Shown piece by piece: positions 16,451 through 26,068 of a stretch of DNA of 62,599 nt. Origin of the DNA: Pseudonocardia sp. CNS-004 (lineage in GTDB: Bacteria > Actinomycetota > Actinomycetes > Mycobacteriales > Pseudonocardiaceae). Where the stretch lies: assembly GCA_001942185.1 (NCBI GenBank), contig MKJV01000105.1:1-62599 (forward strand), in the 5' to 3' direction. The notes under the pieces were generated by a model. The model was given only the letters and a program-made list of their open reading frames with translations. It was not told the origin of the DNA and did not search any database. The position numbers and the translations under genes are program-made. Position 1 is the stretch's first letter. Each line of letters begins with the position of its first letter.

Positions 16451-17412
16451 TCACGAGCCAGGGGCCGACCCATCGCCCGATCCCTGATCGCCCACCACCG
16501 CGGGCGTGCGCCGGGCCCGCACGAGCCTGCGGGCGACCAGCCAGAACCCGCCCAGCACGGCGAGCACCGGCACGAACGGCAGGACGAACCCCGTCACCGC
16601 GGCCGCGGCGGTCCCGATCGCGCGCAACCCGTCCCAGCCCGCGGCGAGGCCGTCGAGGAAACCCGGGGCCGGCGGGACCTCCGGCGGCGCCACGCCGGGG
16701 GCCCTCAGATCGAGGCTGAGCGTCGACAGCGCCACCTGGTCCTTCAGCGCGGCGAGCCTGCTCGTGAGGGAGTCCAGCTCGGTCTCCCGCCGGGCGAGCT
16801 CCGACTCGATCGAGATCACGTCGCCGATCGAGCCGGCCTCGGAGAGCAACGCACGGACCCGCGCCACGCTCGCGGTCTGGCTGGCCACCCGGGCGTCGAG
16901 GTCCACGACCTGCTCCGTCGCGTCGAGCACCTGGCTGCTGCGCGATGTCACGCTGCCGTAGCCTGCGACCTCGTCGATCAGCCGGTCGAGACCCGCCGCC
17001 GGGACCCGCAGCACCAGTCTGCTCCCGGTCTTCCCCGACTCCTCCTCCGTGACGAAGCCGCCCGCGCCTGCGACGGCCGTGCGGACCTGCCGCACCGCAC
17101 CCACCGGATCGGTCACCTCGACCGTGAGCTGCGCGGTGCGCACCAGCTCGCGCTGCACACCACCCAGCGGGACTCCCGGCACCTGCGCCTCGCTCCCACC
17201 GGATCCGACCCCGCATCACCCGCACCCGTGCTCTTCTCCGCCGCGAAGTCGCCGACCGACGGCGCCGACCGCGACGGGGCGACGGCCATGGCCCCGCCCT
17301 CGTCGCGATCGGACCCGCCCTGGACCACCACCACCGCGGCCACCAGCACCGCGAGCACGACACCCACCCCGACCAGCACCACCCGCCGCCCGAGCTTCAC
17401 CTGAACCGCCAC
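16451..17412 (-). CDS. DUF4349 membrane-anchored coiled-coil protein (frameshift near 17185)
   Basis: An N-terminal membrane helix (VVLVGVGVVLAVLVAAVVVV) is followed by a low-complexity linker. After the frame change comes the DUF4349 domain: ELVRTAQLTVEVTDPVGAV, AGAGGFVTEEES, RVPAAGLDRLIDEVAGYG, a coiled coil with SIESELARRETELDSLTSRL, then STLSLDL. A C-terminal membrane segment (AAAVTGFVLPFVPVLAVLGG) and a cytoplasmic basic tail end the protein. Intact length is about 320 residues. DUF4349 proteins are bacterial envelope proteins of unknown function with two helices anchoring an external coiled coil. The start is GTG 17412. Confidence 0.8.
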
Positions 17413-17514
17413 CGCCGCCTCCTCCCGATGATCTCGCCGTCAGGACGGGCGGCCGCGGTCGGCGGGTTGGTCGACGCGGGTCACGATCGCGTCACGCTCC
17501 CGCACACAGGCCGC

Positions 17515-17543
17515 GACTCGGGTGCATCCAGAGCGCGACTCGC
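17515..17543. repeat. GACTCG-repeat cluster R1 (two units)
   Basis: GCGACTCG at 17513-17520 and GCGACTCGC at 17535-17543 lie 22 bases apart in the DUF4349-YbjN gap. This is the smallest of four clusters of the same repeat in the window. Confidence 0.55.
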
Positions 17544-17546
17544 GGG

Positions 17547-18041
17547 TCAGGAGAAGAGGTGTTCGAAGGCTCGGAGGTTGGCGAGGCTCTCGCCGCGGTC
17601 CCGGCGCCAGGCGTGCTCGCGGCGGATCGACGTGGCGAAGCCGAGTTCGAGCAGGGTGTTGAAGTCGCCGTCGGCGGCCTCGAGGACCTGGCCGAGCACG
17701 CGGTCGAGCTCGTCGGCCGTGACGGCGTGCAGGCCGATCCGACCGATCAGGTGGATGTCCCCGACAGGGTCGAGCGCGTAGTGCACGCCGTAGAGGCGCG
17801 CGTTGCGCTGCAGCAGGAACCGGTAGACGGTGTCGTGCGCCTCGTCCGGGCGCCGGCAGACGAACGCCTGGACGAACAGCGCGTGCTCGCGCACGAGCAG
17901 CCAGCAGTGGGTCTGCAGGCGGTTGGTGCCGGGCAGCGTCACGAGGTACTGGCCGGGCTCGCGGCGGTCGTGGGCGACGTCGAGCTCCGCCAACGCGGCG
18001 CCGACGACGGCGTCGACGGCCTGCGCGTCCCCTTCGGTCAC
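17547..18041 (-). CDS. YbjN-like protein next to mshA (Rv0487 type)
   Basis: The 164-residue product begins at GTG 18041, overlapping the mshA stop by four bases, so the two are coupled. It contains QYLVTLPGTNRLQTHCWLLV, VCRRPDEAHDTVYRFLLQRN, LYGVHYALDPVGDIHLIGRI and a C-terminal helix pair ending ANLRAFEHLFS. This pattern is that of YbjN/type III secretion chaperone-like proteins, and the gene directly following mshA in mycobacteria is the same kind. The fold suggests a protein-binding or chaperone role, and the conserved coupling to MshA suggests a link to mycothiol metabolism, which is inference only. Confidence 0.8.
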   Translation of the reverse strand: MTEGDAQAVDAVVGAALAELDVAHDRREPGQYLVTLPGTNRLQTHCWLLVREHALFVQAFVCRRPDEAHDTVYRFLLQRNARLYGVHYALDPVGDIHLIGRIGLHAVTADELDRVLGQVLEAADGDFNTLLELGFATSIRREHAWRRDRGESLANLRAFEHLFS

Positions 18042-19361
18042 CCCTCGATCATCCCCGCCGTCAGCCCGGCCCGCATGGCCTGCCGCTGGCGTCCGGCGAA
18101 CTCGGCGGCCGCGTCGGCGTAGGTGTCCAGGAGCGCGTCGGTGGTGCGGTCCCACGAGAACCGGTGGGCGTGCTCGACGGTGTGGGCGGCCAGCTCGGCG
18201 CGGCGTCGCGCCACCAGCGCCACCGCGCCCAGCGCGTCGGCCCACTGGTCGTCGCCGTGCCCGTCGACGAGCAGGCCGGAGCGGCCGTCGGCGACCGCGA
18301 CGGGAAGCCCGCCCACCCGGGCCGCGACGACCGGGGTGCCGCAGGCCTGCGCCTCCAGAGCAACCAGGCCGAACGACTCGTTGTGGCTCGGCACGGCCAC
18401 GACGTCGGCGGCCCGGTAGACGTCCACCAGCCCGTCGCGGGTCTGGGGCGGGAGGAAGCGCAGCACGTCGGTGATGCCGAGGGTGTCACCGAGGCCCTGC
18501 AGGGCCGTGGGCGCGGCGAGGCCGCTGCCCGACGGGCCGCCCGCGACGAGCACCACGAGCCGGGCCCGCAGGCCGGGGTCGCGGCGCAGCAGTTCGGCCG
18601 CGGCCCGCAGCAGCACGTGCGGCGCCTTGAGCGGCTGGATCCGGCCCGCGAACGCGAGCACCACGCGTCCGGGGCGATCCCGAGTGCCGGCGCGCGGCGA
18701 CGCGGTCGCCGGGGGTGAACCGGGTGAGGTCGACGCCGGGCGGGATCGCCACCGTGCGGCCGGGGTCGGCGCCGTAGAGCTCGACGAGCTGGCGGGTCTC
18801 CTCGTCGGTGTTGCCGATCAGCCGGTCGGCCTCCGCGACGACCTGGTCCTCGCCGATGACGCGGGTCATCGGTTCCGGTGCGTCACCCGCCGCGAGCGCC
18901 GCGTTCTTGACCTTGGCGAGCGTGTGCGCGCTGTGCACGAGCGGCACGCCCCAGCGGTCCCGCGCCAGCCAACCGACCTGACCGGACAGCCAGTAGTGCG
19001 AGTGCACGACGTCGTAGTAGCCGGGCGCCTGGTGGGCCTCGGTGCGCAGCACGCCCGCGGTGAACGCGCAGAGCTGGGCGGGCAGGTCGTGCTTGCCGAG
19101 GCCTTCGAACGGCCCGGCGACGACGTGGCGCACCAGCACCCCGGGCGCGAGTTCCGCCACGGGCGGCAGGTCCGACGAGGTCGCGCGGGTGAAGACCTCC
19201 ACCGCGACGCCCCTGCGGGCCATCCGGCGGGCGGTTTCCACGATGTACACGTTCATGCCGCCCGCGTCGCCGGTGCCGGGCTGTTCCAGCGGCGAGGTGT
19301 GGACGGACAGCAGGCACACCCGGCCGGGGCGCCGCGGTGCGCCGGTACTGGCGGAGGTCAC
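18038..19361 (-). CDS. mshA: D-inositol-3-phosphate glycosyltransferase MshA (frameshifted near 18665-18700)
   Basis: This is the first enzyme of mycothiol synthesis: UDP-GlcNAc + 1L-myo-inositol 3-phosphate gives GlcNAc-Ins-P. GT4/GT-B features are RVCLLSVHTSPLEQPGTGDA followed by GGMNVYI (nucleotide-sugar loop), DVVHSHYWLSGQVGWLA, VHSAHTLAKVKNAALA, LAFAGRIQPLKAPHVLLRAA and the E-x7-E motif ESFGLVALEAQACGTPVV. The N- and C-terminal frames are separated by two small indels around RVAARR-LGIAPDA. With them repaired, length is about 440 residues, normal for MshA. The GTG start at 19361 agrees with family length. In Mycobacterium mshA sits near gpm1-senX3-regX3; here about 12 kb separates them. 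Confidence 0.92.
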
Positions 19362-19390
19362 GGCTGATGTGTAGCACGGCGGCGGCCCGT

Positions 19391-22326
19391 TCAGCCGGAC
19401 GAGTCGGCGCCGTCGATCTCGTCGGCGATCGACCCGAGCAGCGCGTGCACCGGATCGCTCGCGTGCCACCGACCGGACGCGTCCTTCCAGGCCGGGACGC
19501 GGAAGCGGCCGGATCCGGGGCGCCGCAGCTGCACCCACAGCTCGTCGTGGACGGTGAGTTCGCCGTCCGGCACCGGCATCTCCAGCGTGTGGCACGCCAC
19601 GACGATCTCGGCGAGCTCGGCCCACCGCACGCTCTTCCCGTCCCCCTCGGCCTCGGCCACGACCACGTCGGACGCGAGCGGTAGGTCGAGCAGGTCGGCG
19701 AGCGCCGCCGGGTCGCCGCCGGTGGCGAGCTCGCCCGCGGGCAGCACGGCGGCGAGCCACGGCTTGTCCAGCACCACCGCGACGTCGACGTCCGCGACGG
19801 TGCCGTCGAGTGCCCTGACCCGTTCGGGGAGCTCCAGGTCGACGGGGTCGACGCGGCCGTCGGCCACGGCGTCGGCGAGCTCCGCGTACGCCTCCGCGGC
19901 GAGGGCGACGTCCGGGGCACGCTCCGGGTCGGCGAGGCGCGCGAGCAGGTCGGCGGCCGTGGACGTGTCGGGGACCCGCAGGTCGGCACGCACGCCGATC
20001 GCGGCGAGTACGTCCTCGTCGGGGAGGCCGTCGCCTGGCGGCGGGTCGTAGAGCGGCGCCAGGTCGGCGGCGCCGGGGAGCCGCCAATGGGCCGGCCGGT
20101 GGCCGCCGAGCCGGGCGTGCCACCCGAGCCACCACGCCGTGTACGAGCCGGGGGCGGTGAGCGCGGCGCGGGTGTCGCGCTCACCCGCGAGCAGCGTGAG
20201 TGCCGCGGGCCACGCGTCATCGGCCACGAGGTCGAGGTCGCGCACCGCCACCAGCCGGACCGGTGGGGTGCCCAGGCCGTCCCACCAGCGCTCCTCGTCG
20301 TCGAGGTCGTGGTCGGGGGCCACCGGCTCCTCGTCCACGAGCACCGTGAACCCGTCCACGACACCGAGGGCGATCAGCGCGGAGCGCGACACCCGGGCGG
20401 CGAACCCGGGGTCGAGCGCGTCGAGCGGGACGTCCTCGGCGAGCAGCGGGCGCACCGCGGCGTCAGGGAGCATGAGCTCGTCGGCGCGCGCCGGGCGGCC
20501 GTCCGCGTCCGGGAGGGCCAGCGCCGCGAGCGCGTCCGGCGCGGCGCCGGTCTCGGCCACGAGCGCCAGCACGGCCTCCGCGAGCGGCTGCACGTCCAGC
20601 CCCGCGTCGGCGTCGTCCACCGACCGTTCGACGGCATCGGCGAGTGCGGGGTGCTCCAGCAACGCGGCCGGATCGGCGGGGCCCGCGCCGAGCCGCTCCA
20701 GCAACGGGTACACGGCCTCGGGTTCGGCGATGTGCAACCCGGGCAGCCCGAGCACGGCAACAGCCCCCACGAGCCGTGAGTGGATACGAGTGCTGGAGCC
20801 CTCGTATCCACTCACGACCTCGACGGGCGGGAGCAGGACGGTCGCGGGGCCGGCCGCGCGTCGACCGTCGGCCAGCGGGACCGGGAGGGCGCGCAGCTCG
20901 TCCACCGCCCCGGGCATCGTGTCGGCGAGCGGCTCCAGAGCGGCGTACAGCGACCGCCACCACGGTGCTGCCTGCTCCACCCCGAGCAGCCGCTGCACCA
21001 GCTCGGCCAGCGGCATGCGGTGCACCCCGAGCTCGGCCGGCACGGCGGGGTTGGTGCCCGGTGGCAACGGCGCGAGCAGCCGGTCGAACCCGGCCTCCGC
21101 GAGCAGCGCCGGCAGCGCGGCGGCCGGCCCGTCGAGGGTCGGGACGTCGAGCCACTCCGCACGTCCGGGAGCGAGTTCCGCGCCCGTGACCGCGGGCAAC
21201 CACACCGCACCGCGCAGTGCGCCCACCAGCAGCTCGCGCAGCCGCCCGTCCAGCTCGGATCGGGGGAACCCGGGCGCCGGCGCGAGCCCGATGCGGGTTC
21301 CGGGGTCGGCCGAGCGGACCAGAGCGACGTACGCCGACGCGGCCCCGGCGAGCACCGCGTCGGCGGCCGGGCCGGTACGCACGCGACGGCGGTCCGGTTC
21401 GAGCGGCACGGTGGCGATCAGCCGCGCGGGGAGCGAGAGCCGCTCCTCGGTGGCCGTCGGGGCGTGCAGCACGTCGGCGCCCAACGGGTCCGGCGTGCCG
21501 TCGGCGTTGAGCGGCAGCGCCCAGCACACCGACCAGTCCCGCCGCCCGCGCTGCTCGACGGCCTCCGCCTGCGCCGCCTCGTCGTCGATGCGGCCTGCGT
21601 CGCGGGCGAGCAGCCAGCGGCGCCCGGCGATGGTCACCTCGCGCTCACCGGGGCCGTCCGTGCGCGTCAGGACCTGCTCCCCGACGGCGATCTCGACGAG
21701 GTCGGGGAGCGCGAGCAGCAGGTCGGGGGCGCCGTCCCGGGCCGCGGCGAGCAGGACGGCCGGGTCGGCGCCGGGACGCAGCGGCAGCCGGACCTCGGTG
21801 TCGTAGCCGGCGCGCGGACGCTCGTCGGTGGGCCATGCGAGCCGCAGGACCGGGGCCCCGCCGCGCCGGTCCAGCTCGGCGGCCGGGCCGGGGAGCGCGG
21901 AAACCTCGGCGGCCGTGCGCTCCGCGGAGAACGCCACCCCACCGCCCGTGCTCAGCACCCGCGGAGCGTCCGTGAGCGCGAGTACGGACGCGAACCCGAC
22001 ACCGAACCGGCCGACGGACCCGAGGTCGTCGCGCTTGGCGGACGCGCGCAGCGATGCGAGCGCCGCGACCCCGGCGGCGTCAACGGCGCGCCGATGTTGG
22101 CGATCGCCAGCTCACCGTCGCGCACCTCCACCCGGACGCGTCCCGCCACCCCGGCCGCCCGCGCGGCGTCGGCGGCGTTCTGGGCCAGCTCCACGAACCA
22201 CGCGTCGGCGTAGCCGCCGAGCCGCAGGTCCTCCTCGGCGTTGGCGTCCTCGCGGAAGCGGGTGGGCGAATCCGCCCATGCGGACAGGACGGCGGATCGC
22301 AGCTCCGCCGTGCCGAAGGGGTCCAC
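19391..22326 (-). CDS. Large GHKL ATPase, sacsin N-terminal-like (frameshift near 22080)
   Basis: The GTG start at 22326 touches the DUF3027 stop by one base. The N-terminus (DPFGTAELRSAVLSAWADSP) leads to the N-box WFVELAQNAADAARAAG, then after the frame change SVGRFGVGFASVLALTDAPR and VLSTGGG: a Bergerat-fold ATP site as in Hsp90 and the sacsin repeat. The remaining ~750 residues are Ala/Leu/Asp-rich with conserved-looking blocks (WLPAVTGAELAPGRAEWLDV, WWRSLYAALEPLADTMP, WWDGLGTPPVRLVAVRDLDL). Intact length is about 978 residues. The family is widespread in actinobacteria and uncharacterised; a chaperone-like ATPase is the natural guess. A perfect hairpin is embedded in the coding sequence at 20775-20816. 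Confidence 0.75.
20775..20816. repeat. Perfect 16-bp inverted repeat inside the GHKL gene
   Basis: The arms CGTGAGTGGATACGAG (20775-20790) and CTCGTATCCACTCACG (20801-20816) are perfect complements around a 10-base loop. The AT content of the arms is higher than the surrounding gene. On the minus strand it is translated within GYEGSSTRIHS. The element looks like an in-frame insertion of a REP-type intergenic repeat into the protein. Confidence 0.85.
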
Positions 22327-23101
22327 TACTTGCCGACCGGCTCCAGGTCGACGCCGTCGTCGTAGACGAGCTCCGCGACGGCCACCGGCGACGTGGTGTC
22401 GGGCTGCACGTCGGAGTGGGCTCCGCAGCCGAAGCCGACGTCGACGACGACGCCGTCGGCGGGCGAGAACTCGTTCCCGCACACCCCGAACGCGCCGCGC
22501 AACGATCCGGCGAGCGGGAAGAGGAAGCCGCAGGTGCGCAGTGTGCCGGCGCGGCGCGGGCCATGTCGGAGACGGGGCCGTGCGGGCCGTCGTGCCAACG
22601 CCGGGTGGCCTCGTCACGCCCGTGGCGGGAGGGCACGAGGCGGCGGCCGAGGCCCACCTCGACGGCGACCTCCTCGACCGCGGGGTCGTCGGAGGCGAGG
22701 TAGCCGGGCACGAGCCGCGGGTCGTCCTGCGGTGCGGGCAGCAGGTCGCCGACGCCCAGGTCACCGGGCCGGACGCGCTCCTCCCACGGCACCCACACCG
22801 GCGCCACGAGCGCCTCGGGGCCGGGGACGAGGACGACCTCGCTGACCGTGACGGGCTCGTCGTCGCCCGCGGCGGCCAGGGTGACCGACCAGCGCCAGCC
22901 GTGGTAGCCGCCCTGCGCGGCGGCGAAGTGGTGGCTGACGGCGTCGGCCGACTCGGGGACGGCCTCGAGGTGCTCGCCGACAGCGGCATCTGCTGCCTGC
23001 GGACCGAGGTCCGCCGCGGCCTCCTCGACCGCAGCGGCCCGAGCCTGCGCCACCGCGTCCACGAGACGGGCGGGCGGGACGAGGGTCGGTACGGCGTTCA
23101 C
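22326..23101 (-). CDS. DUF3027 protein (frameshift near 22590)
   Basis: It begins at GTG 23101 (NAVPTLVPPARLVDAVAQAR). Family blocks are VSHHFAAAQGGYHGWRWSVT, VSEVVLVPGPEALVAPVWVP, VRPGDLGVGDLLPAPQDDPR and, after the frame change, TCGFLFPLAGSLRGAFGVCG followed by NEFSPADGVVVDVGFGCGAH. The repeated Cys/His near the end could bind metal. Intact length is about 258 residues. DUF3027 is an actinobacterial family of unknown function (Rv0883c in M. tuberculosis). It overlaps the GHKL ATPase gene by one base, so the two are co-translated and may work together. Confidence 0.82.
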
Positions 23102-23128
23102 CGGACGGATTGTGCCACCCTCTCCGCC

Positions 23129-23917
23129 ATGACCTTCGGGCGTGCACTGCTCGGGGCCCTGGCGCTCGCGGTCGCGGGGTGCGCGGCGGCCGCCCCGGCC
23201 CCCGCCGCGGCCCCCGCACCGACCGTGGAACGGCTTCGCCCCACGGTGCTCGCCGAGCTGCCGCACGACACCGACGCGTTCACGCAGGGACTCGAGCTCG
23301 CCCCCGACGGCACGCTGTACGAGGGCACCGGCCTCGCCGGGGAGTCGCGGTTGCGGGAGCTGGACGCGGCGACGGGCGAGGTCCGGCGGGAGGTGCCGCT
23401 GCCCGGACGGCTCTTCGGCGAGGGCATTACTGTCCTCGACGACCGGATCTGGCAGCTCACGTGGCGCGACGGCGTCGCGCTCGAGTGGGACCGCACCGAT
23501 CTGACGCTGCTGCGCGAGGTGCCGCTCGACGGCGAGGGCTGGGGCCTGTGCCACGACGACGGCCGGCTCGTGCGCAGCGACGGCACCGACCGGCTGCGCT
23601 TCCACGATCCGGTGACGTTCGCCGAGACCGGGTCGGTGGCGGTCGCGCTCGACGGCGAGCCGGTCACCGAGATCAACGAGCTGGAGTGCGTCGACGGCCA
23701 GGTCTGGGCGAACATCTGGCAGACCGACCGGATCGTGCGCATCGACCCCGCCGATGGCCGCGTCACTGCGGTCGTGGACGCCGCCGAGCTGCTCGACGCG
23801 GAGCGGCGCGCCGATGCCGACGTGCTCAACGGCATCGCCGCGCTGGGCGACGGCGAGTACCTCCTGACGGGCAAGCTCTGGCCGGCGTCGTTCCGGGTGC
23901 GTTTCACCCAGGTCTGA
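23129..23917 (+). CDS. Glutaminyl-peptide cyclotransferase (plant/bacterial type) lipoprotein
   Basis: The 262-residue product has a lipoprotein signal (LLGALALAVAGC; Cys near residue 19) and an Ala/Pro linker. A five-bladed beta-propeller follows with LPHDTDAFTQGLELAPDGTL, YEGTGLAGESRLRELDAATG, GEGITVLDDRIWQLTWRDGV, INELECVDGQVWANIWQTDR and LNGIAALGDGEYLLTGKLWP. These are signatures of the papaya-type glutaminyl cyclase family (PF05096), which converts N-terminal Gln to pyroglutamate. It should act outside the membrane, stabilising N-termini of exported proteins. The start at ATG 23129 is divergent from DUF3027, with only 27 bases between them. Confidence 0.88.
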   Translation: MTFGRALLGALALAVAGCAAAAPAPAAAPAPTVERLRPTVLAELPHDTDAFTQGLELAPDGTLYEGTGLAGESRLRELDAATGEVRREVPLPGRLFGEGITVLDDRIWQLTWRDGVALEWDRTDLTLLREVPLDGEGWGLCHDDGRLVRSDGTDRLRFHDPVTFAETGSVAVALDGEPVTEINELECVDGQVWANIWQTDRIVRIDPADGRVTAVVDAAELLDAERRADADVLNGIAALGDGEYLLTGKLWPASFRVRFTQV

Positions 23918-23964
23918 GACCCGACCGGGCCCGGCGCGCCCGTCCGATGGGCCAGAATGGAGGC

Positions 23965-25566
23965 GTGGCCCGTCCCGAGTCGCCCCAGTCCCGCCGCGGC
24001 CGCCGCGGTCGCCGCACCTGGGTCACGGTCGACGAGGCACCCGCGCCCGCAGCGGACGAGGCCGACACCGACGGCGACGGCCCGCGCAGGCGCTACCCGT
24101 GGCACGACGACCCGGACTACGACCCGGCCGCCCACCGCCGCACTCCCCCGCCGCGCCCGTGGACCACAGCCGACGAGCCGGCGGAGCCGCCCACCACGGA
24201 GGCCCCGCCACCGCCCACCCGGCGGATGCCGCGCAAGCTCACCGTCACCCGCGTCGCGGCGCTGCGCAGCCGCGAGATCACCGAGGGCGGCATCCGCGCC
24301 TTCCACCGCGCGACCACGGCCGACGGGGCCGACCGCTCCGGCCTCACGGCGCTCACCTACGCCACGATGCTCACCTACGCGGTGGACGCCGCTGTGGCCG
24401 TCGCGCTGGCCAACACGCTGTTCTTCGCCGCGGCCACTGCGGAGAGCAAGACCAACGTGGCGCTCTACCTGATCATCACGGTGGCGCCGTTCGCGGTCGT
24501 GGCGCCGGTGATCGGGCCGATGCTCGACCGGCTCCAGCGCGGGCGCCGCGCCGCGCTCGCCGTCTCGTTCGCCGGGCGTGCGGTGCTCGCCGTCGTGATG
24601 GCGTTCAACTACGAGAACTGGCTGCTCTACCCCGCGGCGCTGGGTGCCATGGTGCTGAGCAAGTCGTTCGCGGTGCTCAAGGCGGCCGTCACACCGCGGG
24701 TGCTGCCGAGCGCGATCACCCTCGTCACCACGAACTCGCGGCTCACCACGTTCGGGCTGGTCGCGGGTGGTGTCTCGGGCGCGGTCGCGGCCGGTGTCGC
24801 CGCACTGTGGGACTCGCAAGGGGCGTTGATCTTCACGGCGCTGGTCGCCGTGGGCGGCACCGTCCTGTGCCTGCGGATCCCGAGCTGGGTCGAGTCCACG
24901 GCGGGCGAGGTCGCCGCCACGCTGCGCACCACCGCCCGCGGCAGGCGCACCCCGATGGGCCGCCACGTCACGGTGGCGCTCTGGGGCAGCGGCGCGGTCC
25001 GGGTCCTCACCGGGTTCCTCACGCTGTTCGTCGCGTTCGTGGTGCGCGAGCAGGCCGAGACCGACCCGGGCCGCCAGGTCCTCCTGATCGGCATCGTCGG
25101 CGCCGCGGCCGGCATCGGCTCGTTCACCGGCAACGCGGTGGGCTCCCGGCGGCAGTTCCTCAAGTCCGACGCGGTGATCATGTCGTGTGTCACGGCGGCG
25201 GTCGTCGTCAGTGCGGTCGCGGCCCTGCTGCCGGGCATCGCGACGGCCGCCGTGGTCGGCCTGGTCGGCGCCGCGGCGAGCGCGCTGGCCAAGGTCTGCC
25301 TCGACGCGGTGATCCAGCGCGACCTCCCCGACGAGTCCCGGGCGTCCGCGTTCGGCCGCTCGGAGACGGTGCTCGCGCTCGCGTGGGTGTTCGGCGGCGC
25401 GTTGGGCGTGCTGCTGCCCCACGACACGTTCTGGCTCGGCTTCACGGTGATCGCCGCGATCATCGCCCTCGCCGGCACGCAGTCGGCGCTGGTGGCGCGC
25501 GGCCGCAGCCTGCTGCCGTTCCTCGGCCACCGCGCCCAGCGGGCCGGGGCTCCGGGCCGCGGGTGA
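23965..25566 (+). CDS. MFS-type membrane transporter (Rv0876c type)
   Basis: The GTG start at 23965 gives 533 residues. The first ~105 residues are cytoplasmic, basic and proline-rich (RPESPQSRRGRRGRR, RRYPWHDDPDYDPAAHRR), followed by MPRKLTVTRVAALRSREITE. About eleven or twelve hydrophobic segments follow, for example ALYLIITVAPFAVVAPVIGP and VLLIGIVGAAAGIGSFTGNA, with MLDRLQRGRRAALAVSFAGR as the cytoplasmic loop. The protein resembles the conserved actinobacterial MFS family represented by Rv0876c; substrate unknown. It is followed 16 bases later by the DUF2771 lipoprotein gene, an association also seen in mycobacteria. Confidence 0.82.
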   Translation: MARPESPQSRRGRRGRRTWVTVDEAPAPAADEADTDGDGPRRRYPWHDDPDYDPAAHRRTPPPRPWTTADEPAEPPTTEAPPPPTRRMPRKLTVTRVAALRSREITEGGIRAFHRATTADGADRSGLTALTYATMLTYAVDAAVAVALANTLFFAAATAESKTNVALYLIITVAPFAVVAPVIGPMLDRLQRGRRAALAVSFAGRAVLAVVMAFNYENWLLYPAALGAMVLSKSFAVLKAAVTPRVLPSAITLVTTNSRLTTFGLVAGGVSGAVAAGVAALWDSQGALIFTALVAVGGTVLCLRIPSWVESTAGEVAATLRTTARGRRTPMGRHVTVALWGSGAVRVLTGFLTLFVAFVVREQAETDPGRQVLLIGIVGAAAGIGSFTGNAVGSRRQFLKSDAVIMSCVTAAVVVSAVAALLPGIATAAVVGLVGAAASALAKVCLDAVIQRDLPDESRASAFGRSETVLALAWVFGGALGVLLPHDTFWLGFTVIAAIIALAGTQSALVARGRSLLPFLGHRAQRAGAPGRG

Positions 25567-25582
25567 CCGGCTCCTCCGTACC

Positions 25583-26068
25583 GTGGTGCGCGTGCCGCCC
25601 CGCCTGCTCGCCGTCCCGGTCGCCGCACTGCTGCTCGCGGGCTGCGGATCCACGGAGCCGCCGCCACCACCGCAGGTGACGTTCGCGGCGGGCGGCACCA
25701 GCATCGTCGCCCGCCCGGCGCAGTACTGCGACGTGGCGCTCACGCAGTGCCTCACCGACGTCGCCGCCCCGGTGCGGCTCGCCGTGCCACCCGACACCCC
25801 GGTGCAGGTCACGGTGCCGCCCGAGGTGGCGCAGACCCCGTGGCAGGTCGTGTTCAGCTACGCCGACGCCGCAGGCACCCCCAACGACGAACGCAGCCCG
25901 GTGTTCGCGCCCGATACGCGCACCGACTGGACCCTGGCCCCTGGCGCGCCGGATCACCGCCTGCTCACCGCCGAGGTGCAGCAGTACGGGATGCCCACCG
26001 AGCCGGACCCGCAGACCGGGGAACGGGAGTTCCCCATCCGGGCCAGCTGGGTGCTGAACGTCTCCTAG
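25583..26068 (+). CDS. DUF2771 lipoprotein
   Basis: This 161-residue protein has a signal peptide with lipobox LLLAGC (Cys near residue 22). The mature part contains YCDVALTQCLTDVAAPVRLA (two cysteines that could pair), VPPDTPVQVTVPPEVAQTPW and an immunoglobulin-like strand pattern ending FPIRASWVLNVS. This matches the actinobacterial DUF2771 family. Its role is unknown; the conserved placement behind the MFS gene suggests a partner on the outer face of the membrane. Its stop TAG and the stop of the convergent cold shock gene share the CTAG at 26065-26068. Confidence 0.8.
   Translation: MVRVPPRLLAVPVAALLLAGCGSTEPPPPPQVTFAAGGTSIVARPAQYCDVALTQCLTDVAAPVRLAVPPDTPVQVTVPPEVAQTPWQVVFSYADAAGTPNDERSPVFAPDTRTDWTLAPGAPDHRLLTAEVQQYGMPTEPDPQTGEREFPIRASWVLNVS

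Noticed and set aside
23098..25812. 904-residue minus-strand open frame
   Set aside because: It is antisense to the glutaminyl cyclase, MFS and DUF2771 genes, has low-complexity Arg/His/Gly composition and no domain; long shadow frames are expected at this GC content.
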